Shown piece by piece: positions 6,227-6,866 of a stretch of DNA of 6,866 bases. Below the pieces are notes generated by a model, which was not told the DNA's origin, ran no database searches, and saw nothing but the letters and a program-made list of their open reading frames with translations. Both the position numbers and the translations under genes were made by a program. The first letter of the stretch is position 1. The number at the start of each line of letters is the position of its first letter. The DNA is from an uncultured Selenomonadales bacterium (GTDB lineage: Bacteria; Bacillota; Negativicutes; Selenomonadales; Selenomonadaceae): assembly GCA_946403735.1 (NCBI GenBank), contig CAMJAZ010000086.1, positions 1 through 6,866 on the forward strand. Reading direction: 5' to 3'.

Positions 6227-6866
6227 ATGAATAGATTCTATGAACATTTACAAAATTTGCTGAAACAAAATAATGACTTCGTCGACGATGACGGAAATAT
6301 TTTGCGCAACGCCGTCATTCAAGCCGCAAATAAATTTGACGCCGAACTTTTAAAACTTTTGCTGTCTTATGAAAAAGCCCGCGCAGAATTTTTTGTCGAC
6401 GTGAACGGCGTGAAAGTTTTCAAGCAAAATGAATTTGTGCAGTTCATTAGCAATCGCGAATTTTTGCCCGACAGCTACACCAGCTTTAAAAATAAAATTG
6501 GGCTTGTCAACGAACACGGCAACTTCATTTCTACTTCCAGCAACGTCGAATTAGTTTTCCCTTACAAAGATTGCGTGCTTGAAGGCGGGCAGACTAAAGA
6601 CGACCAAAAACGCGCTGAAATTTTTTACAACGAAACGCTTGCACGTGATGAAGTTGATACCTTGCTTGCACCAAAAGTTTTTACCAACGCCAAAAAATTT
6701 TCTGCCGACGGCGTCGAATCTTGCGACAAAATTTCGCCTACCGACAATCTCATCATCAAGGGAAATAATCTTATCGCGCTTGCCTGCCTTCGCAAAAAAT
6801 TTCAAAATAAAATCAAGTGCATTTATATTGACGTGCCCTACAATACCGGCAATGACAGTTTCGGCT
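6227..6866 (+). CDS. mod: Type III restriction-modification DNA methyltransferase (Mod) subunit, N-terminal part, cut by the window end
   Basis: The reading frame stays open to the window edge (213 codons plus one base). Mod subunits methylate adenine at the recognition site and give a type III R-M system its specificity, working in a complex with a Res helicase/nuclease. Residues about 45-95 (LLKLLLSYEKARAEFFVDV... then FLPDSYTSFKNKIGL) match the N-terminal domain of type III Mod proteins. The conserved block FPYKDCVLEGGQTKDDQKRAEIFYNETLA follows at about 110-140. Next comes the NLIIKGNNLIALACL lead-in and then motif IV, IYIDVPYNTGNDSFG, at 199-213. In this beta-class arrangement the target-recognition domain and AdoMet-binding motif I come after motif IV, so they fall outside the window. 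Family members are commonly around 600-650 residues, so roughly a third is visible. Motif IV has Val203 where the family usually has the first Pro of DPPY. Codon use looks like that of the neighbouring genes, and I saw no clear promoter in the 54-nt gap after gene 2. No simple-sequence repeat typical of phase-variable mod genes occurs in the visible part. Confidence 0.9.
   Translation, partial: MNRFYEHLQNLLKQNNDFVDDDGNILRNAVIQAANKFDAELLKLLLSYEKARAEFFVDVNGVKVFKQNEFVQFISNREFLPDSYTSFKNKIGLVNEHGNFISTSSNVELVFPYKDCVLEGGQTKDDQKRAEIFYNETLARDEVDTLLAPKVFTNAKKFSADGVESCDKISPTDNLIIKGNNLIALACLRKKFQNKIKCIYIDVPYNTGNDSFG

Noticed and set aside
3370..6400. Seven GTCGAC palindromes (3370, 3578, 3629, 4559, 5393, 6281, 6395) and none in gene 1
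   Set aside because: Most encode Val-Asp with preferred codons, so codon bias explains them adequately. Nothing ties them to the R-M system or to a regulatory site.

Overview
This window reads as ordinary bacterial chromosome with moderately AT-rich coding DNA. All three genes lie on the + strand. They have Firmicutes-type ribosome binding sites (GAGG exactly 8 nt before each chosen start), and one gene probably starts with TTG. Large modular sensory proteins of this kind are common in gut and rumen Bacillota (Clostridia and Negativicutes). I lean towards Negativicutes/Selenomonadales, but this is an impression from protein style and was not tested by search.

Layout. Positions 1-89 hold an AT-rich leader with a sigma-A-like promoter. 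Gene 1 (90-3041) encodes a membrane protein with two tandem periplasmic solute-binding (Venus-flytrap) domains, a transmembrane helix, a degenerate GGDEF domain and a C-terminal EAL domain. All the catalytic signature residues I could check in the EAL domain are present, so it looks like a solute-controlled c-di-GMP phosphodiesterase. An 83-nt gap carries a heptanucleotide repeat array (AATTAAG/AATGTAG) that begins inside the end of gene 1. Gene 2 (3125-6172) encodes a membrane hybrid histidine kinase: extracytoplasmic sensor, PAS-like region, HisKA, HATPase, REC, REC. It has no HPt domain and no DNA-binding output. A second, more degenerate 7-nt-periodic array overlaps its stop codon. Gene 3 (6227 to the window end) is the N-terminal third or so of a type III restriction-modification Mod subunit. 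It is cut at the window edge just after methyltransferase motif IV, which reads DVPY instead of the usual DPPY.

How the genes relate. Genes 1 and 2 look like a sensory pair: one turns a periplasmic solute signal into c-di-GMP breakdown, the other turns an extracytoplasmic signal into a phosphorelay. No convincing terminator separates them, so cotranscription is possible but unproven. The mod gene probably begins a separate type III R-M (defence) locus; its res partner would lie to the right, outside the window. I see no wholly new system. The points most worth a second look are the two stop-codon-overlapping heptad arrays, the DVPY motif, the BvgS-like double flytrap joined to an EAL output, and the TTG start of gene 2. 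I found no tRNA, rRNA, CRISPR or insertion sequence.
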